Positions 8,307-17,556 are shown, numbered from the stretch's first letter. The stretch: DNA of 64,000 nt from Gluconobacter roseus NBRC 3990 (GCF_006538885.1 NZ_BJLY01000004.1:248001-312000), one strand, 5' to 3'. A program made the numbers and translations. The notes: a model not told the origin generated them from the letters alone.

Positions 8307-11300
8307 CAGGACTGTGTTTCCCGGGATGAAAGATGAAAGAAGGAGGCGAGATGGGCCCGCAGACGGCCCATGGCGCGCCCGAACCGGTCGAGATACAGGA
8401 AAATGACGGGGGTGCTGTAGAGCGTCAGAAGCTGGCTGACCACGAGACCGCCAAGAATGGCGATGCCCAGCGGACGCCGGAGCTCACAGCCGTAACCGTT
8501 GCCGATGATTAGTGGTACGGCGCCGAAAGCCGCGGCCAGCGATGTCATCAGAATTGGACGGAAACGCAGATGGCTGGCCTGACGGATGGCATCCATGGCG
8601 GACATCCCCTCGCGCTGTGCCACCAGGGCGAAGTCGATCAGCATGATGGCGTTTTTCTTGACGATGCCAATGAGCAGAATGACGCCAATCATCGCCATCA
8701 GCGAGAATTCTTCCCCGCAGATCTGAAGCGCAAGAATAGCACCCACGCCTGCGGAAGGCAGGGTCGAGAGGATCGTCAGGGGATGGATCAGGCTCTCATA
8801 CAGAATGCCGAGAACAATATAGACCGCGGCCAGAGCGGCGAGGATCAGCAGGATCTCGCTGCTGGCCGATTGCTGGAAGGCGGCCGCATTGCCGGCAAAT
8901 CCGCCATGAATGTCCGAGGGTACATGAAGCTTGACCATGGCTGACTGAACGGCATCGACGGCCGGCCCAAGCGAGACGCCCGGCGCCAGATTGAAGGAAA
9001 TGGTCGTAGCGACGAACTGTCCCTGATGGCTGACCGTCAGCGCCGTATTCGTGTTGCGCTGTCGTGAGACAACGGAGAGTGGAACCATCGTGGCAGCGCT
9101 CGTCGCGACAGCCGAACCACTCGAAGCCGACTTGCCGCCCGCGAGCGCGTTTGCGACCGAGTTCTGGTAGGAGATTTCGCTCTGGGACAGGGTGGTCGCC
9201 GTCGTCGCGGCTTTGACGCGGATGTTGTTGGAGGCTGTTCCGCCTGCCGCTGTCCCGCCCGAGATGCTGACCCACATCTGCTCCAGCATCGACGGGTCCT
9301 GCCAGTAGCGCGGAGCGGCTTCCATGACGACGCGGTACTGGTTGAGATTGCCGTAGATGATGGATGCGGCGCGCTGGCCGAAGGCATCATAGAGCGTGTT
9401 GGAAATCAGCTGCGGCGTGACGGAATAGCGCGCTTCCGTATCGCGATTGATGGCGATGTTGATGCCCTGTCCGCCCTGTTCCACGTTCGAGGTCACGTCC
9501 ATGAGCTGCGGCAGTTTCGAGAGCGCGGCCACGATCTTGGGCGTCCATTCGAACAGATCTTCGGCAGATGCGCCTTCCAGCGAATACTGGTAGGCGCCAT
9601 CGCCGGAGCGCGCGCCCGTCCGCACGCTGCCCGGTGCCATCAGGCGCAACTGGGCGCCGGGGGTATGGGAGAACTTGCGGGTCAGGCGCTGGATGGTCGT
9701 GGCGAGATCGTCTGTCCGTTCGGATTTGGGTTTGAGGGCCACGAAGACATTGGCAGAGTTTGCCGAACGTCCGCCCACCCCACCCATGACGCCGACGACA
9801 TCGCGGTCGGATGCGATCACCTTCATGGCCTTGACCACGATTTTCTGCAGCGCCTGAAAGGAGATCGACTGGTCGGCAACTATGCGGCCCATGATCTGTC
9901 CGGTGTCCTCGGACGGGAAAAACCCCTTGGGCATTTTCACGAACAGTACGCCCGCGAGCACCAGCGTGGCAGGCAGGGACAGTGCGATCAGGAACTGATG
10001 ACCCAGCGCCCAGTCCAGCGATCTGCCATAGCCTGCCGTGGTGGCGTTGATCATGCGCTCGCAGAACCGGCCGATTTTTTTCCAGAAGCCGGGCCCGTTA
10101 TCGTCCGAATGGGTCAGGAGCTGGGCGCTGATCATGGGCGTCAGCGTCAGGGACAGGACCAGGGAGATGCAGAGCGTGATGACCATGGTCATCGCGAACT
10201 CGTGGAACAGACGACCGGCGATCCCACCCATGAGCATGATTGGCGCGAAAACGACGATCAGCGAGACGGTGATTGAGATGACGGTAAAGGCCACCTCGGT
10301 CGTGCCCTTGATGGCGGCTTCCTGCCGCCCGTAGCCTATCTCCATATAGCGGGCGATGTTTTCCAGCACCACGATGGCATCATCGACCACGAAGCCTGTC
10401 GAAATCGTCAGGGCCATCAGCGACATATTGTCGAGCTGGTACCCCATCAGCGACATGACGCCGAACGTGCCGATGATCGAGACCGGCACCACGATTGCGG
10501 GCACCATGATCGCCGACAGGCTGCGCAGGAACAGCAGAACCACCGCCACCACGAGGACGACCGCGATGATGAGCGTCTGTTTCGTATCGTCCAGCGAGGC
10601 GCGGATCGTCTTGGAACGGTCGATCAGGATCGAGATATTCGTGTTGCCGGGCAGGGCGGACTGCAGCACGGGCAGGCGGGTGCGGATCCCGTCGATCGTC
10701 TTGATGACATTGGCGCCACCCTGCGTGAACACGGTGCAGATGATGGCGGCCTGGCCATTCAGATAGCCGGCCTGCCGCAGATCCTCGACGCCATCATTGA
10801 CCTCCGCAACATCCGTAAGACGGACGGGCTGGCTGTCGCGATAGGCGATGATCAGGTCGCGGTATTCCTCCGCTTTCGTAGCCTGATCATTGGTGGACAG
10901 CATCATGCGCGCGCCGTTGGCATCCACAAAGCCCTTGGGCGTATGCGCATTGGCGGACGCCAGGGCAGCGCGGAGATCCTCAAACCCGATCCCGTAGCGG
11001 AACAGCCGCAGCGGATTGATCTCGACCCGCACAGCTGGCAGCGAGGCGCCACGGATGTCCACGTCACCCACGCCCTCGATCTGGCTGAGCTGCGGGATGA
11101 GGATGTTGCTGGCGAAATCGTAGAGTTCCTGCGGCGTCCGGGTGCTGGATGTCAGCGTCAGCGCAAGAACGGGCGGGCCGTTCGAGTTCGCCTTCATATA
11201 GGTCGGGTTGCTGCGCAGGGTCGTGGGCAGATCCTGCCGCGCGCCCTGCAGCGCTGCCTCCACGTCACGCGCCGCGCCGTTGATGTCCCGCGATAGATCG

Positions 11301-11584
11301 AACTGCAGCGTGATACGCGTCTGGTTGACCGTGGATTCCGACGTCATCTCGGTCACGCCGGAAATCGCGCCCAGATGCCGCTCCAGCGGGCCGGCGATCG
11401 TACTCGCGATTTCGGACGGAGAGCCGCCGGGCTGGTTTGCGGTCACCATGATGACCGGGAAATCCACGTTCGGCAGATCGGCGACCGGAAGGGCAAAATA
11501 CCCCATGATGCCGCCGATCACGAGCGCCACGGCCATCAGCGTCGTGCCAACGGGCCTCAGAACGAAGAGGCGGACCAGATTCAC
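8306..11584 (-). CDS. mdtC: RND multidrug efflux permease, MdtC-like
   Basis: Inner-membrane proton-driven pump subunit. The N-terminus (LFVLRPVGTTLMAVALVIGG) and the segment SRDINGAARDVEAALQGARQ align with E. coli MdtC better than with MdtB. The conserved helix-4 motif GFVVDDAIVVLENIARY, with the paired proton-relay aspartates, is present. At 1092 residues it is about 65 longer than E. coli MdtC. Part of the excess is a serine/threonine/alanine-rich stretch at about residues 775-840 (between SGGTAAGGTASNN and SSGSAVATSAATM) in the second periplasmic part. Its start overlaps mdtB by four bases. Substrates unknown. Confidence 0.9.
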   Translation of the reverse strand: MNLVRLFVLRPVGTTLMAVALVIGGIMGYFALPVADLPNVDFPVIMVTANQPGGSPSEIASTIAGPLERHLGAISGVTEMTSESTVNQTRITLQFDLSRDINGAARDVEAALQGARQDLPTTLRSNPTYMKANSNGPPVLALTLTSSTRTPQELYDFASNILIPQLSQIEGVGDVDIRGASLPAVRVEINPLRLFRYGIGFEDLRAALASANAHTPKGFVDANGARMMLSTNDQATKAEEYRDLIIAYRDSQPVRLTDVAEVNDGVEDLRQAGYLNGQAAIICTVFTQGGANVIKTIDGIRTRLPVLQSALPGNTNISILIDRSKTIRASLDDTKQTLIIAVVLVVAVVLLFLRSLSAIMVPAIVVPVSIIGTFGVMSLMGYQLDNMSLMALTISTGFVVDDAIVVLENIARYMEIGYGRQEAAIKGTTEVAFTVISITVSLIVVFAPIMLMGGIAGRLFHEFAMTMVITLCISLVLSLTLTPMISAQLLTHSDDNGPGFWKKIGRFCERMINATTAGYGRSLDWALGHQFLIALSLPATLVLAGVLFVKMPKGFFPSEDTGQIMGRIVADQSISFQALQKIVVKAMKVIASDRDVVGVMGGVGGRSANSANVFVALKPKSERTDDLATTIQRLTRKFSHTPGAQLRLMAPGSVRTGARSGDGAYQYSLEGASAEDLFEWTPKIVAALSKLPQLMDVTSNVEQGGQGINIAINRDTEARYSVTPQLISNTLYDAFGQRAASIIYGNLNQYRVVMEAAPRYWQDPSMLEQMWVSISGGTAAGGTASNNIRVKAATTATTLSQSEISYQNSVANALAGGKSASSGSAVATSAATMVPLSVVSRQRNTNTALTVSHQGQFVATTISFNLAPGVSLGPAVDAVQSAMVKLHVPSDIHGGFAGNAAAFQQSASSEILLILAALAAVYIVLGILYESLIHPLTILSTLPSAGVGAILALQICGEEFSLMAMIGVILLIGIVKKNAIMLIDFALVAQREGMSAMDAIRQASHLRFRPILMTSLAAAFGAVPLIIGNGYGCELRRPLGIAILGGLVVSQLLTLYSTPVIFLYLDRFGRAMGRLRAHLASFFHLSSRETQS

Positions 11585-14500
11585 GGAGCGCCTGTCTGGG
11601 GGTTGGAGGGCTGGTTCGGTGACGGCGGACTGCTGCGGCGATGACGTTTGATGAAGGCACGGCTCCGGGTACCAAGCTCATCCATGAACAGATAGATGAC
11701 CGGCGTGGTGAACAGGGTCAGCAACTGCGACATCATCAGACCGAAGACGATGGCCACACCCAGCGGACGGCGCAGTTCGGAGCCAACGCCCGTGCCAAGC
11801 AGCAGGGGCAGGGCGCCGAACAGGGCCGCCAGAGTGGTCATCAGGATCGGACGGAAACGGAGCATGGCCGCGCGCTTGATGGATTCAAGGGGCGTATGGC
11901 CTTCCAGACGTTCGGCTTCGAGCGCGAAGTCGATCATCATGATGGCGTTTTTCTTCACGATGCCGATCAGCAACACGATGCCGATGATGCCCATGATGTC
12001 GAGATCCATCCCGAACAGATAGAGCCCGATCAGCGCACCGATGGCGGCCGAAGGCAGGGTGGAGAGGATCGTGATCGGATGGACGTAGCTCTCATAGAGA
12101 ATGCCCAGCACGATATAGACCGCAATCACGGCCGCCATGACCAGCCAGACCTCGTTGGACAGCGACGAGCGGAAGGCCGCAGCCGTGCCCTGGAAGGCGG
12201 TCTGGAACTCGGGCGGCAGGCCGATCTGCTTTTCCACGCGCTCGATAGCGTTGGTCGCGGTCCCCAGCGAATAGCCATTGGCCACGTTGAACGAGACGGT
12301 CGTGGCCGGGAACTGTCCGTAATGGCTGATCAGCAGCGGGGAGAGCGCGTGCGTGATCGTCGTCACCTGTGACAGCGGCACGAGGCCGGAGGTCGGCTGG
12401 CGCGTCGGACCCGACGTGCTGCCACCGGCTTCAGACGAGATGCCCGGCAGGTAAAGCTGGCTCAGGGACGTTAGATCGGTCTGGAGCTTCGGATCGGCTT
12501 CCAGAATGACACGGTACTGGTTGGATTGCGTGTAGATCGTGGTGATCTGGCGCTGGCCGTAGCTGTCATACAGAAGATTGTCGATCGTCTGCGGCGTGAT
12601 GGAGTACCGCGCGCCGGTCGGGCGGTCGAGCGAGAGCTGGGCAACCAGTCCCTCGGCCTGAAGATCGGACGTCACATCCGTCAGGGACGGCTCCTTGCGC
12701 AGCGCATCCACGAATTTCGGCACCCAGGTCTTGAAGGTGTCGTAATCCGGGTTTTCCAGCATGAACTGGTACTGCGTGGCGGAGATCGAGGAATCCAGCG
12801 ACAGATCCTGGATCGGCTGGACATAGAGTTCGGCGCCGATCACCTGCTGCCCGACGGAAGAAAGGCGGCGCAGGATCGTCTGAAGGTCGCTCGTCCGCTG
12901 TTCACGCGGCTTGAGGTTAATCAGGAAGCGGCCGACATTCAGCGTCATGTTCTGGCCGTCGATGCCGACGAAGGACGAGATGCTGGCGACGTCCGGGTCC
13001 CTGAGGATCACGTCTCCAAGGGCTGCCTGACGCTCCTTCATGCCTTCAAACGAAATGGCCTGCGACATCACGGAGATGCCCTGGATGACGCCGGTGTCCT
13101 GTGTCGGGAAGAAGCCCTTGGGAATGGTCCAGGCCAGCACACCGGTGAGTACGATCGTCCCCAGCGTGACGAGCAGGGTCGTGACACGGAAGCGCAGCAC
13201 CACGTCGAGCCAACGGCCATAGCCTGCGATCAGCGCATTGATGCCGCGTTCGGTGCTGTTGGACAGGCGGCTCCAGAGCGTGTTCTTCGTGGACGGCGCA
13301 TGCGTATCGGACAGCAGACGCGCGCACATCATCGGCACCAGCGTCAGGGCGACGACGGCGGAAATGATGATGGTGATGGAGAGCGTCATTGCGAATTCAT
13401 GGAAGAGACGTCCAACGACATCCTTCATGAACAGCAGCGGGATCAGCACGGCGATCAGCGAGACCGTCAGCGAGATGATGGTGAAACCGATTTCGCCCGC
13501 GCCCTTGAGTGCTGCGGTATAGCGATCCTCGCCAGCCTCGACGTAACGGGCGATGTTCTCGATCACCACGATGGCATCATCGACGACGAAGCCGGTCGCG
13601 ATGGTCAGGGACATCAGCGAGAGATTGTCGAGCGAGAAGCCCAGCAAATACATCGCCGCCAGCGTGCCAATCAGCGACAGCGGAACGGAGAGGCTGGGAA
13701 TGATCGTCGCCGGAACATTCCGCAGGAACACGAAGATCACGCCCACGACCAGCAGCATGGCCAGCGCGAGTTCGTATTCCACGTCATTGACCGAGGCGCG
13801 GATGGTCGTGGTCCGGTCAGTCAGAGGCGTGACGTCAATGCCGGGCGGCAGGTCGAGCTTGAGCTGCGGCAGGACGCGCAGCACGTTGTCTACGACACCG
13901 ATGACATTTGCGCCGGGCTGGCGCTGCACGTTCAGGATCAGCGCCGGCGTGCGGTTGGCCCAGGCGGCGAGCTGTGCGTTTTCCGCACCTTCGACGACGG
14001 TTGCGATGTCGCGCACGCGGATCGGACCGTTGTTCTGATACGCGATCACCTGGTTCATGAGCTGTTCGACAGACTGGATCTGGCCGTCGATGCGCAGGGA
14101 GGTGGAGCGTTTGGGACCGTCGAACGTACCGGTCGGCGAATTGACGTTCACCGTGCTGATGATGGTGCGCAGCGTATCAATCGCGATACCGTACGAGGTC
14201 AGCTTCGGGATATTGACCTGGATCCGGTACGCCTTGCGGTTGCCGCCCGACAGGGTGACGAGGCCGACGCCGGAAATCTGGCTGATCTTCTGCTCAAGGC
14301 GCGTGTTGACGTAGTCCTCGACTTCTGGAAGCGGCAGCGTCTTGGACGTGATGCCAAGCGTCAGAACAGGCGTGTCAGCCGGATTGACCTTCGCATAGAT
14401 CGGGGGCGCGGGCAGATCGCTGGGGAGCAGGGAGGTGGCGTTGTTGATCGCCGCCTGGACTTCCTGCTCGGCCACGTCCATCGACATGTCGAGCCCGAAG

Positions 14501-14781
14501 CGCAGGGTCACGACCGAGGCACCGCCCGAAGACTGGGACGTCATCTGGTCCAGCCCGGCCATCTGGCCAAGCTGGGTTTCCAGAGGCGCTGTGACGGACG
14601 TGCTCATCACGTCCGGGCCGGCGCCTGGATAGAAGGTCGAGACCGTGATCGTCGGATATTCGACCTGCGGCAGGGCTGACACGGCCAGGAAGTGATAACC
14701 GAGCAGGCCGCTCAGCAGGATGGCGAACATCAGAAGGCTGGTGGCAACCGGGCGCTCGATGAACAGGCGGGACGGATTCAC
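11581..14781 (-). CDS. mdtB: RND multidrug efflux permease, MdtB-like
   Basis: Second pump subunit; in E. coli MdtB and MdtC form a B2C heterotrimer. The N-terminus PSRLFIERPVATSLLMFAIL and the segment MTSQSSGGASVVTLRFGLDM identify it with MdtB rather than MdtC. The proton-relay motif GFVVDDAIVVIENIARYVE is intact, so both subunits could translocate protons. Length 1066. The C-terminal tail (RRSSPPSPNQPSNPQTGAP) is low complexity. It is 39 bases downstream of mdtA and overlaps mdtC by ATGA. Confidence 0.92.
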   Translation of the reverse strand: MNPSRLFIERPVATSLLMFAILLSGLLGYHFLAVSALPQVEYPTITVSTFYPGAGPDVMSTSVTAPLETQLGQMAGLDQMTSQSSGGASVVTLRFGLDMSMDVAEQEVQAAINNATSLLPSDLPAPPIYAKVNPADTPVLTLGITSKTLPLPEVEDYVNTRLEQKISQISGVGLVTLSGGNRKAYRIQVNIPKLTSYGIAIDTLRTIISTVNVNSPTGTFDGPKRSTSLRIDGQIQSVEQLMNQVIAYQNNGPIRVRDIATVVEGAENAQLAAWANRTPALILNVQRQPGANVIGVVDNVLRVLPQLKLDLPPGIDVTPLTDRTTTIRASVNDVEYELALAMLLVVGVIFVFLRNVPATIIPSLSVPLSLIGTLAAMYLLGFSLDNLSLMSLTIATGFVVDDAIVVIENIARYVEAGEDRYTAALKGAGEIGFTIISLTVSLIAVLIPLLFMKDVVGRLFHEFAMTLSITIIISAVVALTLVPMMCARLLSDTHAPSTKNTLWSRLSNSTERGINALIAGYGRWLDVVLRFRVTTLLVTLGTIVLTGVLAWTIPKGFFPTQDTGVIQGISVMSQAISFEGMKERQAALGDVILRDPDVASISSFVGIDGQNMTLNVGRFLINLKPREQRTSDLQTILRRLSSVGQQVIGAELYVQPIQDLSLDSSISATQYQFMLENPDYDTFKTWVPKFVDALRKEPSLTDVTSDLQAEGLVAQLSLDRPTGARYSITPQTIDNLLYDSYGQRQITTIYTQSNQYRVILEADPKLQTDLTSLSQLYLPGISSEAGGSTSGPTRQPTSGLVPLSQVTTITHALSPLLISHYGQFPATTVSFNVANGYSLGTATNAIERVEKQIGLPPEFQTAFQGTAAAFRSSLSNEVWLVMAAVIAVYIVLGILYESYVHPITILSTLPSAAIGALIGLYLFGMDLDIMGIIGIVLLIGIVKKNAIMMIDFALEAERLEGHTPLESIKRAAMLRFRPILMTTLAALFGALPLLLGTGVGSELRRPLGVAIVFGLMMSQLLTLFTTPVIYLFMDELGTRSRAFIKRHRRSSPPSPNQPSNPQTGAP

Positions 14782-14820
14782 GGTCTTGCTGTTCCCTAAT
14801 CTTGCTGTTCTGGTCGGCGA

Positions 14821-16164
14821 TCAGTGATTGCCGGTATCGGCGGGCGAGGACGGGTCGTTCTGCTGCTGCGATGCGTCGGAGCTCTGCTGTCCGTTGCGGT
14901 GACGGCGGTGCTGGCCAGCCGTCTGCTGCTCGGCTTCCGTATTCTGCTTCGCTGTCGAAGACGTATCGGGGATTGAAACCTTCTGACCCGGACGCAGATG
15001 GCTGACGCCGTCGGTGACGACGCGGTCGCCTTCGCTCAGACCCTTCTGGATCACGGCATTCGTGCTATCGGTCGTGCCCACGGTGACGGGTACGGTTTCC
15101 ACGGTCATGTCGGACTTGACGCGATAGACAAAGCGCCCGTCCGGACCGGTCTGCAGGGCGTTGCCGGGAATGAGCAGCGCGTTGTGCAGCGTTGTGACCA
15201 GAAGATGCGGATTGACGAACTGGTTCGGGAAGAGGTGCTCGTCCTCATTCGCGAAAATGCCACGCATCCGGACCGTTCCGGTTGAAGTATCAATCTGGCT
15301 GTCCAGCGCCTTGACGGTGCCAGTAGCGAGTTTCTGGGTATTGTCGCTGTTCCAGGCCTCCACCGTCAGTTCGCCGGCTTCACGCAGATGGGTTGCGACT
15401 TCGCCAAGCTGGTTCTGCGGGACCGTGAAGATCACGGAAATCGGCTGCATCTGCGTCAGGACCGTCAGACCGCCGGACTGGCCAGCGGTGACATAGTTGC
15501 CAACGTCGAGCGCACGGATACCGACACGGCCTTCGACCGGAGCGATGATGTGGCAGTACATCACGTTCAGTTCGGCATTGCGGACATTGGCGCGGTCGAA
15601 CTCGACCTGGCCTTCAAGCTGCTGCACCGTGAATTCCTGGTCACGCGCGGTCATGGCCGAGGTCGAGTTCTGCTTGATCAGGCGCTGGTAACGGGCATTG
15701 TCCACGCGGGCCTTTTCAAGCTGCGCGATATCGGCGGCGAGCGTGCCGCGATACTGGGCGAGCGTGGCCTCATAGGGGCGCGGATCGATCAGCTCGAGCT
15801 CGTCTCCCTTATGAACGTGCTGGCCTTCCTGATAATAGACAGCGGCGATATGGCCGTTGACGCGCGGCGTGATCGTTACGTTGGTGACAGGAACGACCGT
15901 ACCGATTTCCTGAAAAATGACGGGCATGTCGCCGGTATGGGCTGTGGCGACGGCGACGGGCTGGACGCTGCCATCGGCTGCTGCACCATGACCGTGCTTG
16001 TGTGTTGTCCCGTGGGGGCGGAAGATCGCGAACAGGATCAGAAGAGCGACCAGAAGAACAACGGCCCACAGGATCCAGCGACGGCGGGACCGTACGCGGG
16101 GCGGGGCGGACTGGGTGGTGCTGTTCGTAAGGCGGTCGCTGGAGCCGGCCGTCTGCTGATCCAT
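14821..16164 (-). CDS. mdtA: Periplasmic adaptor (membrane fusion protein) of the RND system, MdtA-like
   Basis: HlyD-family adaptor linking the pumps to the outer membrane channel. A single N-terminal membrane helix (WILWAVVLLVALLILFAIF, about residues 31-49) is followed by a histidine-rich linker (HGTTHKHGHG), then barrel-sandwich and hairpin segments (LELIDPRPYEATLAQYRG) and a beta-barrel. The last 50 residues are glutamine/serine-rich and probably disordered. First gene of mdtA-mdtB-mdtC-outer membrane factor, matching the E. coli mdtABC order. No two-component system or TetR/MarR gene adjoins it, so its regulator must be encoded elsewhere. Confidence 0.92.
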   Translation of the reverse strand: MDQQTAGSSDRLTNSTTQSAPPRVRSRRRWILWAVVLLVALLILFAIFRPHGTTHKHGHGAAADGSVQPVAVATAHTGDMPVIFQEIGTVVPVTNVTITPRVNGHIAAVYYQEGQHVHKGDELELIDPRPYEATLAQYRGTLAADIAQLEKARVDNARYQRLIKQNSTSAMTARDQEFTVQQLEGQVEFDRANVRNAELNVMYCHIIAPVEGRVGIRALDVGNYVTAGQSGGLTVLTQMQPISVIFTVPQNQLGEVATHLREAGELTVEAWNSDNTQKLATGTVKALDSQIDTSTGTVRMRGIFANEDEHLFPNQFVNPHLLVTTLHNALLIPGNALQTGPDGRFVYRVKSDMTVETVPVTVGTTDSTNAVIQKGLSEGDRVVTDGVSHLRPGQKVSIPDTSSTAKQNTEAEQQTAGQHRRHRNGQQSSDASQQQNDPSSPADTGNH

Positions 16165-16285
16165 AGTCGTTCTGTCTTTCCCGTATACCAGAGCGCGGAG
16201 CTCTCAGGCGGCAATGCTGTATGTTTCCACACTTATAAGGCAGGAGATCCGGTGCTGCCATGACGGGACCTTAAATCCTGTTCAG

Positions 16286-16306
16286 TTTTGATGGTGAAAA
16301 TCAAAA
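16286..16306. promoter_or_regulatory. Inverted repeat in the mdtA/csbD-like divergent region
   Basis: TTTTGAT (16286-16292), 7-base spacer, ATCAAAA (16300-16306): a perfect 7-base inverted repeat in the 281-base region between the divergent mdtA and the gene at 16446. Half-sites and spacing fit a dimeric repressor or activator site. Which gene it would serve is unknown. Confidence 0.4.
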
Positions 16307-16379
16307 TGAGCACAAATGATACACTATGTTACCGATTTGCGGGGCTTGTCTCTTTTCCGCTCAAGGATCATATCGGACA

Positions 16380-16405
16380 GGAACCGGATGCTCCCGTTGC
16401 GCGTT
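16380..16405 (+). promoter_or_regulatory. Sigma-EcfG-like (general stress) promoter
   Basis: GGAAC at 16380-16384 and CGTT at 16402-16405 with a 17-base spacer, matching the alphaproteobacterial general-stress sigma factor consensus (GGAAC, 16-17 bases, CGTT). It points to the CsbD-like gene starting 41 bases downstream. CsbD-type genes are common members of that regulon, which supports the reading. Untested. Confidence 0.55.
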
Positions 16406-16445
16406 GGAATGCGGACACAGGTTTATCCGGACAAAGGAGAACAAA

Positions 16446-16736
16446 ATGGCTGATACAACTGAAACGAAGGCTGAAGGCCTCCTGGATGACGTCAAGGGCA
16501 AGGTCAAGGACGGCGTTGGCGGTCTGACCGGCGATGCCAAAATGCAGGCCGAAGGCAAGTTCGACCAGCTTTCCGGCATGGCACAGCAGGATTTTGCCGA
16601 TCTGTGCGACGAAGGCGAGACCAAGCTCGAAGCCGCTACGGCATTCGTTCAGGACCGTCCGCTGATTTCGCTGGTGATCGCCACGGTTGTGGGCATGATT
16701 GTCGGTGGACTGATGTTCGGCCGCAAAAGCTCCTGA
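16446..16736 (+). CDS. CsbD-like domain joined to a C-terminal membrane anchor
   Basis: A 96-residue protein starting at ATG 16446 with AAAGGAG just upstream. The first half is a CsbD-type repeat region (GLLDDVKGKVKDGVGGLTGD and MQAEGKFDQLSG). The C-terminus is a membrane helix with a glycine pattern and basic end (DRPLISLVIATVVGMIVGGL then MFGRKSS), the tail type of ElaB/DUF883 proteins. CsbD proteins are small, hydrophilic, stress-induced proteins of unknown mechanism; this version would be held at the inner membrane. The longer upstream frame lacks a start signal and was rejected. A sigma-EcfG-like promoter lies immediately upstream. Confidence 0.8.
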   Translation: MADTTETKAEGLLDDVKGKVKDGVGGLTGDAKMQAEGKFDQLSGMAQQDFADLCDEGETKLEAATAFVQDRPLISLVIATVVGMIVGGLMFGRKSS

Positions 16737-16779
16737 AGGAGCCACAGGCCTTTCGACCATTGCAGGGTCTTTGTGCTAG

Positions 16780-16812
16780 AAGCCTTCCGGAGCAATCCGG
16801 GAGGCTTTTTTT
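16780..16812 (+). terminator. Intrinsic terminator overlapping the next gene's ribosome binding site
   Basis: AAGCCTTCCGGA (16780-16791), GCAA loop, TCCGGGAGGCTT (16796-16807, one G-T pair), then seven T's (16806-16812). The only Shine-Dalgarno-like sequence for the following ATG at 16815, GGGAGG at 16799-16804, is inside the 3' arm of this stem. The hairpin could therefore both end the CsbD-like transcript and hide the ribosome binding site of the GYF_2 gene. Confidence 0.8.
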
Positions 16813-16814
16813 GC

Positions 16815-17453
16815 ATGGAATGGTTTTACGAGAATAACGGGCAGCAGGTTGGTCCCGTTTCCCGTGAAGAAATCCTGCGTCTGATCATGCAGCAGCGCAT
16901 CAAGCCCGAAACGCTGGTCTGGACGTCGGAGTTCGGCGAGGCCTGGCGTCCGGCCAGTGCTGCCGGGCTCGTTTCTCCGCTGACGGGCCTGCTGCGCCTG
17001 TCCACGGGCATCTCGGAACACTGGGCCTGGGTCCTGCTTGTCGGGCCGTGGCTGATCCAGCGTCTGGCGCTGCTGATCCTAGACTGGCGTCAGGTTCCTG
17101 ACAGCGAGCGAATGGGGACATTCTCCATTATCGGGATCATGTCGCTGGTGCTGTTTTTCACGGCCTTCACGCTCGACCGCAACTCCATCCGCGAAAACGG
17201 CCAGACGCCACCGGGCTTCTGGTGGTGGCTGTTCCTGCCGGGATATTTCTGGAGACGGCGTCAGATCGTCGGGCGGGGGCTATCGCTGCTGCTGGTCAGT
17301 CTGGTGCTGCTGGCAGCCAATGTGACCGAGAAGATCTACCAGTTGCCGCAGATGGAAGCTGAACTCCAGCACCGTCAGGAGCAGACGCACCAGTCCGTGC
17401 CGTCGCAGCCGCCAGCCTCATCCGGACAGGACGACCAGCAGGAAGAACTCTGA
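16815..17453 (+). CDS. GYF_2 (DUF4339) domain membrane protein
   Basis: A 212-residue protein of unknown function. The N-terminal 45 residues form a GYF_2 domain (EWFYENNGQQVGPVSREEI and LVWTSEFGEAW), a small module thought to bind peptides. Three or four hydrophobic segments follow: around HWAWVLLVGPWLIQRLALLIL, FSIIGIMSLVLFFTAFTL, GFWWWLFLPGYF and LSLLLVSLVLLAANV. The C-terminal tail is glutamine/serine-rich. I take ATG 16815 as start because the GYF_2 domain begins there. The GTG at 16773 would put the terminator stem inside the coding region. Confidence 0.75.
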   Translation: MEWFYENNGQQVGPVSREEILRLIMQQRIKPETLVWTSEFGEAWRPASAAGLVSPLTGLLRLSTGISEHWAWVLLVGPWLIQRLALLILDWRQVPDSERMGTFSIIGIMSLVLFFTAFTLDRNSIRENGQTPPGFWWWLFLPGYFWRRRQIVGRGLSLLLVSLVLLAANVTEKIYQLPQMEAELQHRQEQTHQSVPSQPPASSGQDDQQEEL

Positions 17454-17466
17454 GCCCGACTGACAA

Positions 17467-17556
17467 GAGTCTTTCGAACCACACTTGACATACTAAACTG
17501 AAGAACAATGCATTTTTAGGCTTCCCTTTCGAGTCGCCATGATTCAAAACCGATTC
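17467..17556 (+). promoter_or_regulatory. GANTC cluster in the rnhB-ccrM upstream region
   Basis: Four GANTC methylation sites occur in 90 bases: GAGTC 17467-17471, GAGTC 17531-17535, GATTC 17541-17545 and GATTC 17552-17556. About one per 256 bases is expected by chance. A TTGACA lies at 17485-17490, but the candidate -10 (ATGCAT at 17508) is poor. GANTC is the target of CcrM, encoded in the operon that follows, so methylation-dependent autoregulation is possible. Confidence 0.5.

Noticed and set aside
12526-14679. Plus-strand frame of 717 codons antisense to mdtB
   Set aside because: Rich in arginine, histidine, aspartate and glutamine without motifs, as expected for the complement of a GC-rich membrane protein gene.
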